Positions 1 to 9,445 are shown, counted from the stretch's first letter. The stretch is DNA of 64,000 nt from Oceanicola sp. D3 (GCF_006351965.1 NZ_CP040932.1:3782001-3846000); one strand, 5' to 3'. Program-made: numbers and translations. The notes: a model not told the origin generated them from the letters alone.

Positions 1-1
1 C

Positions 2-700
2 CTTGTTTGGGGCCGCATGGGCCTCACCCTCTGCCTCTCGATGGCCACCCTGCTCTTCACCTGGGCCGTAGCCTTCCCGATCGGCGTCTACTCCGCCGTG
101 CGCAAGTATTCTTTCGGCGACTATCTCGCCACGACCATCGGCTTCATCGGCCTTGCCACCCCGAATTTTCTGCTGGCGCTGATCCTCATGTATATCGGCG
201 TGGTTCACTTTGGCGCCGATGTGGGCGGCCTCTTCTCCAACGAGTACAAGAACGCGCCCTGGAGCATGGCCAAGGTCTGGGATCTGGCCAAGCACCTCTG
301 GCTGCCGGTCGTCGTGCTCGGCACTTCGGCCACCGCCTCGCTCATTCGCATCATGCGGGCTAACCTGCTGGACGAATTGAACAAACCTTACGTCGACACC
401 GCCCGCGCCAAGGGGCTGTCGGAGTTTTGGCTCATCATGAAATACCCGGTGCGCGTGGCGCTTAACCCCTTTGTTTCGACCATCGGCTGGGTGCTGCCCA
501 ACCTCGTCTCCGGCGCGGTTGTCACCGCCATCGTGCTCAGCCTGCCGACCGCCGGGCCGCTGATGCTTCAGGCGCTGCTGGCGCAGGATATGTATCTCGC
601 CGGGGCCTTCGTGCTGATGCTCTCTTCTCTCACGGTGATCGGGATGCTGCTTTCAGACATCCTGCTCGTCCTGCTCGACCCGCGGGTGAAATATGACTGA
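2..700 (+). CDS. Peptide-type ABC transporter permease, DppB-like (5' end cut off)
   Basis: The reading frame is open from the first bases of the window, so the gene begins upstream and the N-terminus is missing; about 232 residues are visible. Several strongly hydrophobic segments alternate with short loops. The cytoplasmic coupling loop typical of binding-protein-dependent permeases is seen as DTARAKGLSE followed by a conserved segment around VRVALNPFVSTIGWVLP. This is the DppB/OppB permease type that forms a heterodimer with the next gene product, which it overlaps by 8 bp. The substrate is uncertain: the operon continues into sugar-acid enzymes, so a sugar acid or an oligosaccharide is as likely as a peptide. 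Confidence 0.9.
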   Translation, partial: LVWGRMGLTLCLSMATLLFTWAVAFPIGVYSAVRKYSFGDYLATTIGFIGLATPNFLLALILMYIGVVHFGADVGGLFSNEYKNAPWSMAKVWDLAKHLWLPVVVLGTSATASLIRIMRANLLDELNKPYVDTARAKGLSEFWLIMKYPVRVALNPFVSTIGWVLPNLVSGAVVTAIVLSLPTAGPLMLQALLAQDMYLAGAFVLMLSSLTVIGMLLSDILLVLLDPRVKYD

Positions 701-1856
701 GACCCCTTCCAAGGCCCTGCCAGATCAGCCCGACGAGCCGCTTGCCGTGGCCGACGCCCATGCGCCGGACGAGGTTGCCATTGCCTCGCAGTGGCAGCTC
801 ACGTGGTGGGCCTTCAAAAAGCACCGGCTGGCGATGATTGGCCTCTGGGTGATCGGCTTCATGTATCTGATGTCGCTCTTTGCCGGCTTCGTTGCACCGA
901 ACGACCCGACCGACAGCAACCGCCGCGCGGTTTATCACCCGCCGCAGATGATCCACTTCATCGACAGCGACGAGGATGGCTGGCGCATTCGCCCCTATGT
1001 CTGGGAAATGGACCGCGAGCGCGACCCGGAAACTCTGGCGGTGACCTACACGCCCTCTGGCGAAAAGATATACCTGCGGCTCTTCGGGCGTGGGCAGGAG
1101 TATAAATTCTGGGGCCTTTGGGAAACCGATATTCACCTGCTGGCCACGGTCAAGCCGCGTGACAACTTTTTCCTCTTCGGGGCGGACAGGCTGGGGCGCG
1201 ATATGTTCTCGCGGGTGGTTTACGGCACTCGGATTTCGATGAGTATCGGCCTTGTGGGCGTGGTGATTGCGCTTGTGCTGGGTATCACGCTGGGCGGGAT
1301 CTCGGGCTACTACGGCGGGCGGACCGACACGGTTATTCAACGGCTTATCGAGTTTGTCCTGAGTCTGCCGACCATCCCAATCTGGCTGGCGCTGGCCGCG
1401 GCGCTGCCGCCAAGCTGGCCGATCTATCAGCAGTATTTCGTGATCACCCTCATCGTCAGCCTCGTCGGGTGGACGGAGCTTGGCAGGGTGGTTCGCGGGC
1501 GCTTTCTGGCGATGAAGCACGATGATTTCGTGATCGCCGCGCGGCTCGACGGGGCCAGTGAACGGCGGATCATCTTCCGCCACATGCTGCCCTCGCTGAC
1601 CAGCCACATCATCGCCTCGCTGACGCTGGCGATCCCGCTGATGATCCTCGCCGAAACCGGCCTCTCGTTCCTTGGCCTCGGCCTTCAGCCTCCGGCCATC
1701 AGCTGGGGCGTGTTGCTGAAAGAGGCGCAGAACATCCGATCCATCTCACAGGCCCCTTGGCTGTTCATCCCCGGCGGGTTCGTCGTGGTGGCAGTCCTGG
1801 CCTTCAACTTCCTTGGAGACGGCATGCGCGATGCCGCAGACCCTTATGGCCACTGA
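693..1856 (+). CDS. Peptide-type ABC transporter permease, DppC-like
   Basis: A 387-residue inner-membrane permease of the DppC/OppC type. The first membrane segment (about residues 45-70) is followed by a long extracytoplasmic stretch to about residue 160, then the permease core with the coupling loop AARLDGASERRIIF near residue 285. It starts 8 bp inside the upstream permease and runs into the ATPase gene, so translation is probably coupled. The N-terminal about 30 residues are acidic and proline-rich, as in other OppC_N proteins. Family assignment is firm; the substrate is not visible. Confidence 0.92.
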   Translation: MTETPSKALPDQPDEPLAVADAHAPDEVAIASQWQLTWWAFKKHRLAMIGLWVIGFMYLMSLFAGFVAPNDPTDSNRRAVYHPPQMIHFIDSDEDGWRIRPYVWEMDRERDPETLAVTYTPSGEKIYLRLFGRGQEYKFWGLWETDIHLLATVKPRDNFFLFGADRLGRDMFSRVVYGTRISMSIGLVGVVIALVLGITLGGISGYYGGRTDTVIQRLIEFVLSLPTIPIWLALAAALPPSWPIYQQYFVITLIVSLVGWTELGRVVRGRFLAMKHDDFVIAARLDGASERRIIFRHMLPSLTSHIIASLTLAIPLMILAETGLSFLGLGLQPPAISWGVLLKEAQNIRSISQAPWLFIPGGFVVVAVLAFNFLGDGMRDAADPYGH

Positions 1857-3543
1857 AGCAAGCAGCCGACCTATACTATCGGTCGAAAACCTTAACGTCG
1901 GGTTTAACACCCGGAAGGGCATGTTCGATGTGCTCCACGGCGTGAGCTTCGAGCTGCACCGGGGCAAGACGACGGCCATCGTGGGCGAGAGCGGCTCGGG
2001 CAAATCCGTTACGGCACGGGCGATCCTGAACATGGTGCCACGCCCCGGACAGATCAACGGCGGGCGCGTGCTGTTCAGGCCCTCGAAGGGCAGCGAAACC
2101 GACACCACCGCGCTGGACCCGCGCGGCAAGGAGATCCGCGATATTCGCGGCGGCAAGATCGGGATGATCTTTCAGGAGCCGATGAGCAGCCTGAGCCCGG
2201 TGCATACCATCGGCAACCAGATCATCGAGGCGATCCGCCTGCACCGGACCTGCACCAAGCATGAAGCCCGCGAGATTGCCCGGGGGATGCTGGAGCAGGT
2301 GGAAATTCCGAAGCCCGATAAGGCGCTGGACCAATACGCCTTCGAGTTTTCCGGCGGGATGCGTCAGCGGGCGATGATTGCAATGGCGCTCTCGTGCCGC
2401 CCCGATGTGCTGATCGCCGATGAGCCGACCACGGCGCTGGATGTGACCACACAGGCCGAGATCCTCGACCTAATGCGCAAGCTGCAAGTGGAGCTGGACA
2501 TGGCGATCATGTTCATCACCCACGACATGGGCGTGGTTGCCGAAATCGCCGATGAGGTGGTGGTGATGGAGAAGGGGCATGTGGTGGAAACCGGCGACAC
2601 CGGTCCGCTCTTTGCCCACCAGCAGCACCCTTATACCAAACGCCTGCTTGGCGCTGTCAAACGGCTGGAAGAGCCCGCCGCCGCCAAGGTGCGCCCGGCA
2701 GCCGATGCGCCCGAGATTTTGCGAGTGGAAGACCTGAAGCTGAAGTTCGAGAAGCGCGAGGGCTTCCTTCAGCGGGTGACCGATGTGACCAAGGCGGTTG
2801 ACGGTGTGAGCTTTTCGCTCCGTGAGGGGGAGGCGCTTGGCATCGTTGGCGAATCCGGCTCGGGCAAAACGACCGTGGGGCGCTGCATTGCGCGGGTTTA
2901 TGACCCGGAAGGCGTGGTGGATTATCGCGGGTCCGACTTGGTGAAGGCGGGCCGCGCGGAGATGCAGAGCTATCGCCAGCAGATCCGGATGATCTTTCAG
3001 GATCCCTTCGCTTCGCTCAACCCGCGCATGACCGTGAAACAGCTGATCGCCGAGCCGCTGGTGGTGAACGGGGTGGCCAGCGGGCAGGAGCTGGAGGACC
3101 GGGTGGCCAAGCTGCTCACCGAGGTTGGCCTTTCGCCCGAGATGATGGAACGTTACCCCCACGCCTTCTCGGGCGGGCAACGGCAGCGGATCGTGGTGGC
3201 GCGTGCGATTGCACTGGAGCCCAAGCTGGTGATCGCCGATGAGCCGACCTCGGCGCTGGATGTGTCGATCCGCACGCAGGTGCTCGACCTTCTACTGCGC
3301 CTTCAGGCCGAGATGGGCCTCAGCTTTATCTTCATCAGCCACGACATGGCGGTGATCCGCTATTTCTGCGACCGGGTGGCGGTGATGTATCAAGGCAAGA
3401 TCGTCGAGATCGGGGAGACCGAGCAGATCATCACCGATCCGCAGCATCCCTACACCAAGGCCCTGCTGAGCTCTGTGCCCATTGCCGACCCAAGCCTGCG
3501 CGGCACCCGCCAGCGGCATCGCTACCTGGGCAACGGCGCATGA
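1831..3543 (+). CDS. Fused peptide-type ABC ATPase (DppD-DppF in one chain)
   Basis: A single polypeptide of about 570 residues carries two complete ATPase domains, replacing the usual separate DppD and DppF. The first half has Walker A GESGSGKS (about residue 52) and signature [12 protein letters not shown]; the second has GESGSGKTT and [12 protein letters not shown]. Each half ends in the QHPYTK segment typical of oligopeptide-transporter ATPases. An in-frame TTG at 1813 would add six residues, but GGAG at 1815-1818 is better placed for ATG 1831; ATG 1846 is also possible. The gene overlaps the permease before it and shares ATGA with the hydrolase after it. It powers the permease pair above. 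Confidence 0.93.
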   Translation: MPQTLMATEASSRPILSVENLNVGFNTRKGMFDVLHGVSFELHRGKTTAIVGESGSGKSVTARAILNMVPRPGQINGGRVLFRPSKGSETDTTALDPRGKEIRDIRGGKIGMIFQEPMSSLSPVHTIGNQIIEAIRLHRTCTKHEAREIARGMLEQVEIPKPDKALDQYAFEFSGGMRQRAMIAMALSCRPDVLIADEPTTALDVTTQAEILDLMRKLQVELDMAIMFITHDMGVVAEIADEVVVMEKGHVVETGDTGPLFAHQQHPYTKRLLGAVKRLEEPAAAKVRPAADAPEILRVEDLKLKFEKREGFLQRVTDVTKAVDGVSFSLREGEALGIVGESGSGKTTVGRCIARVYDPEGVVDYRGSDLVKAGRAEMQSYRQQIRMIFQDPFASLNPRMTVKQLIAEPLVVNGVASGQELEDRVAKLLTEVGLSPEMMERYPHAFSGGQRQRIVVARAIALEPKLVIADEPTSALDVSIRTQVLDLLLRLQAEMGLSFIFISHDMAVIRYFCDRVAVMYQGKIVEIGETEQIITDPQHPYTKALLSSVPIADPSLRGTRQRHRYLGNGA

Positions 3544-4376
3544 AGCTTGCGGAAGGCATAGACGAGGTGATCGCGCTGGGAGACTTCCCAACGCCTGAGG
3601 ATGCCGCTGCCTATTGGAATGAGGGCGTGGCCAAGGCGCCCTTTGAAGACCTGACCTATGAGGGTGGCGCGGGCCAGCCGCAGGCGGCGCGGCTTTACCG
3701 GGGCGGGGATGCGGGCACGCTGCTTTACATTCATGGTGGCGGATGGGCCGGAGGCTCGATTGCCCTGCATGAGCCCTCTGCCGCCGGGATGGCGCTGGAG
3801 AGCGGTTGGGACGTGCTCAGCATCAGCTACCGCCTCGCCCCGGCCCACCCCTACCCCGCCGGGCTGGAAGATTGCCGCGCGGCGCTGGCATGGCTGGCGG
3901 CGAAGGGCGGCAAGGTGGCGATTGGCGGCGCCTCGGCGGGGGCCAACCTTGCGCTCGCCACGGCCCTTTCAACCGACGCTGAGCTGGCCGGGCTGGTGCT
4001 GTTTTACGGCGTGTTCGGCGATGACTTTGAGACCGAAAGCTATCGCCGCCACGAGAACGGCCCTGGCCTTACCCGCGCCCGGATGCGCGAGCTCTTCGCC
4101 ATGTATGACCCCAAAGAGACGCGCGACGAGTTGATCGCGCCCCTCAAGGCCGACCTGCGCGGCCTTCCTCCCGCGCTGCTTGTCGCTGCCGAAGTTGACG
4201 TGTTGCTCAGTGAAAACAGTGCCATGGCGCAGGCGCTCAACAGCGCGGGAGTGCCTACACAATGGCACGTCGAACCGGGCGTGACCCACGGATTCATCAA
4301 TCGCGGCAGGCTCGTGCCCGCCGCCAATGCCTGCATCAGCCGGGCTGCCACATTTCTCAGGGAGACCCTCAAATGA
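3540..4376 (+). CDS. Alpha/beta hydrolase (HSL/arylformamidase-like)
   Basis: A 278-residue cytoplasmic hydrolase. Seen directly are the oxyanion-hole motif HGGGW (about residue 66), the nucleophile elbow GGASAGAN (about residue 124) and a late VTHGF carrying the probable catalytic histidine, so the Ser-Asp-His triad looks complete. This combination is known from hormone-sensitive-lipase-like esterases and kynurenine formamidases. It shares ATGA with the ABC ATPase gene and the next gene starts within its stop codon, so it belongs to one translationally coupled operon. Hydrolysis of an ester or lactone of the imported compound is an inference from position only. Confidence 0.8.
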   Translation: MKLAEGIDEVIALGDFPTPEDAAAYWNEGVAKAPFEDLTYEGGAGQPQAARLYRGGDAGTLLYIHGGGWAGGSIALHEPSAAGMALESGWDVLSISYRLAPAHPYPAGLEDCRAALAWLAAKGGKVAIGGASAGANLALATALSTDAELAGLVLFYGVFGDDFETESYRRHENGPGLTRARMRELFAMYDPKETRDELIAPLKADLRGLPPALLVAAEVDVLLSENSAMAQALNSAGVPTQWHVEPGVTHGFINRGRLVPAANACISRAATFLRETLK

Positions 4377-5527
4377 AAATCGAGCGCGTCGAGGCAATCA
4401 CCTTTACCCATCGCACCTATACCCAGCGTGACAGTGACGGGCACAACCACCCCGGCCCTGAGGGCACCGGCACCTCCTCGCTGCTGCGGATCATCTGCGA
4501 GGACGGCAGCGAGGGCCGTGCCGTGTGCCGCCCCGTGGATGTGCGCGAGGATGTGCTGGAGCGCTTTGTGCGGCCCAACCTGATCGGGGAGGATCCGCTG
4601 CTGATCGACCGGGCGTGGTATGCGATTTATCACTGGCAGCGGCTGAGTGGCGGCGCGCTGAGCGACCGGACGCTGACGGCGGTGGACCTTGCCCTGTGGG
4701 ATCTGCTGGGCAAACAGGCCGGCCAGCCGGTGTGGAAGCTGCTCGGCGCCGTGCGCCCGAAAATCCTCGCCTATGGCTCGACCATGTGCGGCGACGACAT
4801 GGAGGGTGGGCTTGCGACGCCCGAGGATTATGCCCGCTTTGCCGAGTGGCTGATGGGGCGCGGGTACAAGGCAATCAAGCTGCATGGCTGGATGACCCCG
4901 ATGCCCGGCGCGCCGGATGTGCGGCTGGATTACAAGGCCTGCGCCGCCGTGCGCGAGGTGGTGGGCGAGGGCTTTCCGCTTATGCTGGATCCGCATCACT
5001 TTTACTCGCGCTCCGAGACGCTCTGGATGGCCAAGAAGCTGGAAGAGCTGGATTTTCTGTGGATGGAAGAGCCGATGGAGGAGGCCTCCATGAGCTCTTA
5101 CAAATGGCTCACGGCCAACACCGGGCTCAACATCCTTGGCCCCGAGACCATGACCGGCAAGCATTGGACGCGGGGCGAATGGGTGAAGCACGACGCCTGC
5201 GACATGGTCCGCACCGGGGTGTGGGACGTGGGCGGGATCAGCCCTGCCATGAAATGCGCGCATATGGCCGAGTGCTTCCACATGGCCTGCGAGGTGCATG
5301 GCACAGGCGCGGGCAACCTCGCGGTGGCGTTGGCCTCGCACAATTGCACCTATTACGAGCGCGGGCTGCTGCACCCCTTCACCGATTACGACGCGCCTGC
5401 CGACTACCAGAACCGGGTCGACGACGAGATGGACGAGGACGGCTATGTGCACGGCCGCGAGGAGCCGGGGCTGGGGCAGGACATCAACATGGACTACATC
5501 GAAGCCAACCGGGTGAACCATGACTGA
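4373..5527 (+). CDS. Enolase-superfamily (mandelate racemase/MLE type) sugar-acid dehydratase
   Basis: A 384-residue enolase-superfamily protein. The frame is open further upstream, but ATG 4373, overlapping the hydrolase stop, gives the usual family N-terminus MKIERVEA. Metal-ligand positions are visible as LMLDPHH, WMEEP and LGPET, and a late histidine in EVHGTGAG could serve as catalytic acid/base. The second-strand motif reads AIKLHGW, so the common K-x-K pair is K-x-H, pointing to a subgroup other than glucarate or muconate enzymes. Its operon partner is a glucarate-dehydratase-like protein. The likely reaction is dehydration of an aldonate or aldarate, but the substrate cannot be read from the sequence. 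Confidence 0.82.
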   Translation: MKIERVEAITFTHRTYTQRDSDGHNHPGPEGTGTSSLLRIICEDGSEGRAVCRPVDVREDVLERFVRPNLIGEDPLLIDRAWYAIYHWQRLSGGALSDRTLTAVDLALWDLLGKQAGQPVWKLLGAVRPKILAYGSTMCGDDMEGGLATPEDYARFAEWLMGRGYKAIKLHGWMTPMPGAPDVRLDYKACAAVREVVGEGFPLMLDPHHFYSRSETLWMAKKLEELDFLWMEEPMEEASMSSYKWLTANTGLNILGPETMTGKHWTRGEWVKHDACDMVRTGVWDVGGISPAMKCAHMAECFHMACEVHGTGAGNLAVALASHNCTYYERGLLHPFTDYDAPADYQNRVDDEMDEDGYVHGREEPGLGQDINMDYIEANRVNHD

Positions 5528-6764
5528 CCTGCGCATCGCGGACGTTCGCGTTACCCCCATCGCCTTTTTCGACCCGCCGCTGTTGAACAACGCGGGATGC
5601 CACCAGCCCTTCGCGCTGCGCTCGGTCATCGAGGTGGAGACGGAAGACGGCGTGGTGGGGCTGGGTGAGAGCTATGGCACCAAGGCCGTGGTTGATGGCA
5701 TCGCCGCCGTGGGCGCGGCGATGGTGGGGCGCAAGGTGACGGACCTTAACGCGCTTTGGGCCGCAGCGCGTGCGCCGGGCGAAGCGCGGGCCGAGGGCTA
5801 CACCGGCAAGGAAGCGATTGTGCCCCGCGTGGTGGCGGCGATCGAGGTGGCGATGTGGGACGCGCTCGGCAAGGCAACCGGGCAGCGCGTGGTGGACCTG
5901 CTCGGCGGGCAGGTGCGCGACCGCGTGCCATTCTCGGCCTATCTTTTCTACAAATTCGCGGCCCATGCCGATGGCACTGGGGATGACTGGGGCGAGGCAC
6001 TCACGCCCGAAGGGCTTGTGGAACAAGCGCGGAAGATGATTGCCGAGAATGGCTTCAAGGCGATCAAGCTGAAGGCCGGGGTGCTGGAGCCGGAGGAAGA
6101 GATTGCCGGGCTGGAAGCGCTGCGGGAGGCCTTTCCGGACGCGCCCTTGCGGATTGATCCGAATGGCGGCTGGACGGTGGAGACCACACTGAAGCTGTTG
6201 CCCCGGCTTACCGGGTTGGTGGAATACCTTGAAGATCCAACCGCCGGCCTGAGCGAGAATGCCCAGGTGCAGGCGGCAACGGATATTCCGCTGGCGACCA
6301 ATATGTATGTGGTTGAAAACGCGCATCTTCCGCCGAACATGGCGCAGGATGCCTTTCGGGTGATCCTGAGCGATCACCACTATTGGGGCGGGCTCGCGGC
6401 CTGCCGCCAGCTGGCGCATATCTGCGATCTCTGGGGGCTGGGGCTTGGGATGCATTCCAACTCGCACCTCGGGATCAGCCTTGCCGCGATGACCCATCTG
6501 GCCGCCGCCACGCCGAACCTGACCTATGACTGCGACACCCATCAACCGTGGCAGACGGACGAGGTGATCGCGGGGGGCAAGCTGGCGTTTGAAGGCGGCT
6601 CGCTGACCGTGCCGGAGGGGCCGGGGCTGGGGGTGACGCTGGATCGGGAGGCGCTGAAGCGGCTGCACGGCAACTACAACGCCTGCGGCTACACGGTGCG
6701 CGACGACGCCAGCGAGATGAAGAAGCACTGGCCGGACTGGACCTTCGGGCGGCCCAAGTTCTGA
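5520..6764 (+). CDS. gudD: Glucarate dehydratase-like enolase-superfamily enzyme
   Basis: A 414-residue protein resembling glucarate dehydratases, which convert D-glucarate to 5-dehydro-4-deoxy-D-glucarate. The family N-terminus VTPIAFFDPPLLNNAG is present, as are the catalytic KAIKLKAG (K-x-K), the metal ligands in RIDPNGGW and YLEDP, and the late SDHHYWGG and GMHSNSHLG with the catalytic histidine. It begins 8 bp inside the upstream enolase-type gene and ends 3 bp from the convergent GntR gene. 5-dehydro-4-deoxyglucarate dehydratase, the next pathway step, lies 1.6 kb downstream. A related hexarate substrate remains possible. Confidence 0.85.
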   Translation: MTDLRIADVRVTPIAFFDPPLLNNAGCHQPFALRSVIEVETEDGVVGLGESYGTKAVVDGIAAVGAAMVGRKVTDLNALWAAARAPGEARAEGYTGKEAIVPRVVAAIEVAMWDALGKATGQRVVDLLGGQVRDRVPFSAYLFYKFAAHADGTGDDWGEALTPEGLVEQARKMIAENGFKAIKLKAGVLEPEEEIAGLEALREAFPDAPLRIDPNGGWTVETTLKLLPRLTGLVEYLEDPTAGLSENAQVQAATDIPLATNMYVVENAHLPPNMAQDAFRVILSDHHYWGGLAACRQLAHICDLWGLGLGMHSNSHLGISLAAMTHLAAATPNLTYDCDTHQPWQTDEVIAGGKLAFEGGSLTVPEGPGLGVTLDREALKRLHGNYNACGYTVRDDASEMKKHWPDWTFGRPKF

Positions 6765-6767
6765 CGA

Positions 6768-7508
6768 TCAATCAGGGAAGTAGGTGGGATGTTCGGCGCG
6801 CAGCCTGTCGAGGCGCTTGATGGTTTGACTGAGGTGCGTGCGCACCGCGCTGACGGCGCCATCGGCATCGCCGGAGCGCAGGGCTTCGATGACCTGCTTG
6901 TGCTCGCGGATGATGCGCTGAACCTTCTCGTCATCCCACATATCAAGGCGGCGCAGGCGGTTGAGATGGCCCGAGCGGGAGCGGATCAACCGGTGCAGCC
7001 CGCCATAGCCCGCCGCCGCGAGCAGGGCTTGGTGGAAGGCGTCGTCTATGTCCTGAAAGGCAGAGATGTCATCGCCATTGGCGACCACCATTTCCTGCAT
7101 GGACACGAGGGTTTGCAGGCGGGTCAGGGTGCTGTCGCTGATCTGGCCGGCGAGCTTGCGGACCACCTCGATCTCGACCGAGCGGCGCAGAAAATGGGCC
7201 TCTTCGATCTCGTCAGGATTGATCCGCGTCACCACCGTTTTGCTCTGCGGAAAGATATCGACCAGCCCCTCGGCTTCGAGCTTTTGCAGCGCGTCGCGCA
7301 GCGGCGTCTGGCTGACGCCGTATTCGCGGGCCAGTTCGGAGCGGGTGAGCACGGTATCGGGCGGGAGCTGGAGCGAGATGATCCGGCGGCGCAGGGAATC
7401 GAGGGTGCGGGCCGCAGCGGTTTGCGGCGCGGTCTTGGTTTCACCGCCGATGCCGAGGCGGGTGATAACGTCTGTAAAACTGTCCTGATCGTTCATGTTA
7501 GCGGTCAC
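6768..7508 (-). CDS. GntR-family regulator, FadR subfamily (FCD domain)
   Basis: A 246-residue transcription factor. Residues about 30-95 form a winged helix-turn-helix with ELAREYGVSQTPLRDALQ as the recognition region; the remainder is an alpha-helical FCD ligand-binding domain with scattered histidine and aspartate residues that usually bind a metal and an organic acid. ATG 7508 and an ATG four codons later are both possible starts. It is convergent with the glucarate-dehydratase-like gene and divergent from the RraA-like gene, with 106 bp between. That gap holds a 15-bp sequence repeated before the TRAP transporter. It is probably a repressor of hexarate genes induced by a sugar acid; this is inference. 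Confidence 0.88.
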   Translation of the reverse strand: MTANMNDQDSFTDVITRLGIGGETKTAPQTAAARTLDSLRRRIISLQLPPDTVLTRSELAREYGVSQTPLRDALQKLEAEGLVDIFPQSKTVVTRINPDEIEEAHFLRRSVEIEVVRKLAGQISDSTLTRLQTLVSMQEMVVANGDDISAFQDIDDAFHQALLAAAGYGGLHRLIRSRSGHLNRLRRLDMWDDEKVQRIIREHKQVIEALRSGDADGAVSAVRTHLSQTIKRLDRLRAEHPTYFPD

Positions 7509-7564
7509 ATCCTCGGAATTGACGCATCCTGCCAGCCTAGAGGGGGCATTGCAAGTTTCAAAAC

Positions 7565-7579
7565 ACTAATATATCAGTC
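7565..7579. promoter_or_regulatory. Putative GntR operator, copy 1
   Basis: CACTAATATATCAGT lies between the divergent GntR and RraA-like genes. The core ACTAATATATCAGT is a near-palindrome (ACTRATATATYAGT on both strands). The identical 15-mer occurs once more, at 9446-9460. A TTGCAA at 7549-7554 and the TATATC inside the site could be promoter elements 16 bp apart. Confidence 0.6.
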
Positions 7580-7614
7580 GGCGCGACACAGCGATGAGCA
7601 CAGGAGATTGAACC

Positions 7615-8331
7615 ATGTCGTTCACTGAGGAAATTCGCGAGCGGCTGATGGGCGTCTCCGTCGCCACGCTTGCCACAGCGCTCTACAAGCGCGGTTTGCG
7701 CAACCAGGTGCTGCAGGATGTGCATCCGGTTGCCGTGAAGGGGCGCAACATGGTCGGGCCGGCGTTTACGCTGCGCTACATTCCGGCGCGGGAAGATCGG
7801 AACCAACTGGTCGTCTTCCGCGACCCGGACCATCCGCAGCGCCAAGCGATGGAGCAGTGCCCGGAAGGCCATGTGATGGTGATGGACAGCCGGAAAGACC
7901 CGCGCGCCGCATCATCGGGCGACATTCTTATCACCCGGTTAATGGTGCGCGGCGGCGCGGGCGTGGTCACCGATGGCGGCTTTCGCGATGCGGGCACCAT
8001 CGCCAAGCTCGACATCCCGGCCTACCACAACCGCCCCTCCTCCCCGACCAACCTCACGCTGCACGAGGCGATCGAGATCAACGGTCCGATCGGCTGCGGT
8101 GACGTGGCCGTTTTCCCCGGCGACGTGATCGTGGGCGACTACGACAGCGTCATCGTGATCCCGGCGGAGATTGCCGATGAGGTGAGCAAGGAGGCGGTGG
8201 AGATGACCGCCTATGAAGATTTTGTGGTGGAACAGGTGAAGGGCGGCGCGACGATCATCGGCCTCTACCCGGCCACCGACGAAAGCAACCTGGCCAAGTT
8301 TGAAACTTGGCGCAAAGAGAACAATCGCTGA
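7615..8331 (+). CDS. RraA-like protein (HMG/CHA aldolase superfamily)
   Basis: A 238-residue protein with the RraA/4-hydroxy-4-methyl-2-oxoglutarate aldolase fold. Seen are VMVMDSRKDP, the glycine-rich GGAGVVTDGGFRDA, which contains the R-D pair used by aldolase members for metal and pyruvate binding, and VFPGDVIVGDYDSV near the C-terminus. Known members either modulate RNase E or act as class II aldolases and oxaloacetate decarboxylases. The R-D motif and the position directly before a keto-deoxy-sugar-acid dehydratase favour an enzyme. AGGAG 8 bp upstream supports the start. Its promoter carries the candidate GntR operator. Confidence 0.78.
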   Translation: MSFTEEIRERLMGVSVATLATALYKRGLRNQVLQDVHPVAVKGRNMVGPAFTLRYIPAREDRNQLVVFRDPDHPQRQAMEQCPEGHVMVMDSRKDPRAASSGDILITRLMVRGGAGVVTDGGFRDAGTIAKLDIPAYHNRPSSPTNLTLHEAIEINGPIGCGDVAVFPGDVIVGDYDSVIVIPAEIADEVSKEAVEMTAYEDFVVEQVKGGATIIGLYPATDESNLAKFETWRKENNR

Positions 8332-8340
8332 GGACAAGAC

Positions 8341-9246
8341 ATGCTCGACAACAACGACCTTCAGGCCCGCATTCGCACCGGGCTGCTCTCATTTCCGGTC
8401 ACGCCCTTTGGCGCGGATGGCGAATTTGCGGCCGATCCGTTCCGCAAGCACCTTGAATGGCTGAGCGACTATGAGGTGGCAGGGCTGATCGTGGCGGGCG
8501 GCACGGGGGAGATGTTTTCGCTTACGCCGCAAGAGATTGTGGATGTGGTGAAGGTCGCCAAGGCGGCCCAGCCGGGCCAGCCGATCATTGCCGGTTGCGG
8601 CTATGGCACGCGGATGGCCTGCGAGTTGGCCCAAGGGATCGAGGCCGCCGGGGGCGACGGCATTCTGCTGCTGCCGCATTACCTGATCGGCGCGCCGGAG
8701 GCCGGGATCGAGGCGCATATCAAGGCCGTTTGCGACAGCACCAAGATGGCGGTGATCGTTTACAACCGCGGTCAGGCGCGGGTGACGGAAGGGATGATCG
8801 AGCGGCTGGCAGAGCAGTGCCCGAACATGATCGGCTTCAAGGACGGCACCGGCGATATCGACACTGTGCGCCGCATCACCGTGCGGATGGGCGAGCGCCT
8901 CAGCTACATTGGCGGGATGCCGACGCATGAGCTTTTCGCCCAAGCCTACCGGGGCGCGGGGATGCCGACCTACAGCTCGGCGGTGTTCAACTTTGTGCCC
9001 GAGACGGCGCTGGAGTTTCATGCCGCCTTCACTGCCGGCGACGATGCCAAATGCGAGCAGATGCTGACGGATTTCTACTATCCCTTCGCCAAGATCCGCG
9101 ACCGGCAGACGGGCTATGCCGTCTCTGCGATCAAGGCAGGCGTGCGGCTGCGGGGCTTTGAGGCCGGGCCGGTGCGCAGCCCGCTCACAGACCTGACCGA
9201 CGAGGAAATGGGGCTGATGGAAGAGCTGATGTCGGGCCGCAAATAA
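8341..9246 (+). CDS. kdgD: 5-dehydro-4-deoxyglucarate dehydratase (DHDPS/NAL superfamily)
   Basis: A 301-residue TIM-barrel enzyme matching KdgD, which dehydrates and decarboxylates 5-dehydro-4-deoxy-D-glucarate to 2-oxoglutarate semialdehyde. The family start LLSFPVTPFGADG is present, with GGTGEMFSL, the catalytic tyrosine in VIVYNRGQA and the Schiff-base lysine in MIGFKDGTGD. It lies 9 bp after the RraA-like gene, with GAGGA before the ATG. It takes the product of the glucarate-dehydratase-like enzyme at 5520-6764. The semialdehyde dehydrogenase needed next is not adjacent, but one lies at 19818-21338. Confidence 0.92.
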   Translation: MLDNNDLQARIRTGLLSFPVTPFGADGEFAADPFRKHLEWLSDYEVAGLIVAGGTGEMFSLTPQEIVDVVKVAKAAQPGQPIIAGCGYGTRMACELAQGIEAAGGDGILLLPHYLIGAPEAGIEAHIKAVCDSTKMAVIVYNRGQARVTEGMIERLAEQCPNMIGFKDGTGDIDTVRRITVRMGERLSYIGGMPTHELFAQAYRGAGMPTYSSAVFNFVPETALEFHAAFTAGDDAKCEQMLTDFYYPFAKIRDRQTGYAVSAIKAGVRLRGFEAGPVRSPLTDLTDEEMGLMEELMSGRK

Positions 9247-9293
9247 TTCGGCCCGGAGGGTTAATGCACCTTATCTTCACGGCGGCGTGAAGA

Positions 9294-9321
9294 TGCACAA
9301 CCCATGCACATCCCGTGCACA
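9294..9321. repeat. TGCACA repeat with 11-bp period, copy A
   Basis: TGCACA occurs at 9294, 9305 and 9316, exactly 11 bp apart, in the gap after kdgD. The repeating unit is close to ATGCACATCCC. The same arrangement occurs at 49748-49775, also in a gap between transcription units. The function is unknown. Confidence 0.6.
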
Positions 9322-9353
9322 ACCGATACCTACGAGAATTTGGCTTCGTTGTA

Positions 9354-9391
9354 GAAAGGCCCTTTGTTGCCACAAGGCACGGGGGCCTTTC
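9354..9391 (+). terminator. Putative terminator after kdgD
   Basis: Arms GAAAGGCCC (9354-9362) and GGGCCTTTC (9383-9391) are perfectly complementary across a 20-nt loop and are followed by CCTTTGG. There is no true T-run, so termination may be partial. It separates kdgD from the TRAP operon, which has its own operator. Confidence 0.5.
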
Positions 9392-9445
9392 CCTTTGGTA
9401 AGGTTGCGGGAGCGCTGGGGCGTGAGAGGGTTGCCTGCATTGGGT

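Noticed and set aside
1813-1830. TTG 1813 as start of the fused ABC ATPase
   Set aside because: A rare start codon with no ribosome-binding site at suitable distance; ATG 1831 has GGAG upstream.
9294-9321. TGCACA array considered as a CRISPR fragment
   Set aside because: The unit is only 11 bp, there are no spacers of typical length, and no cas genes are present.
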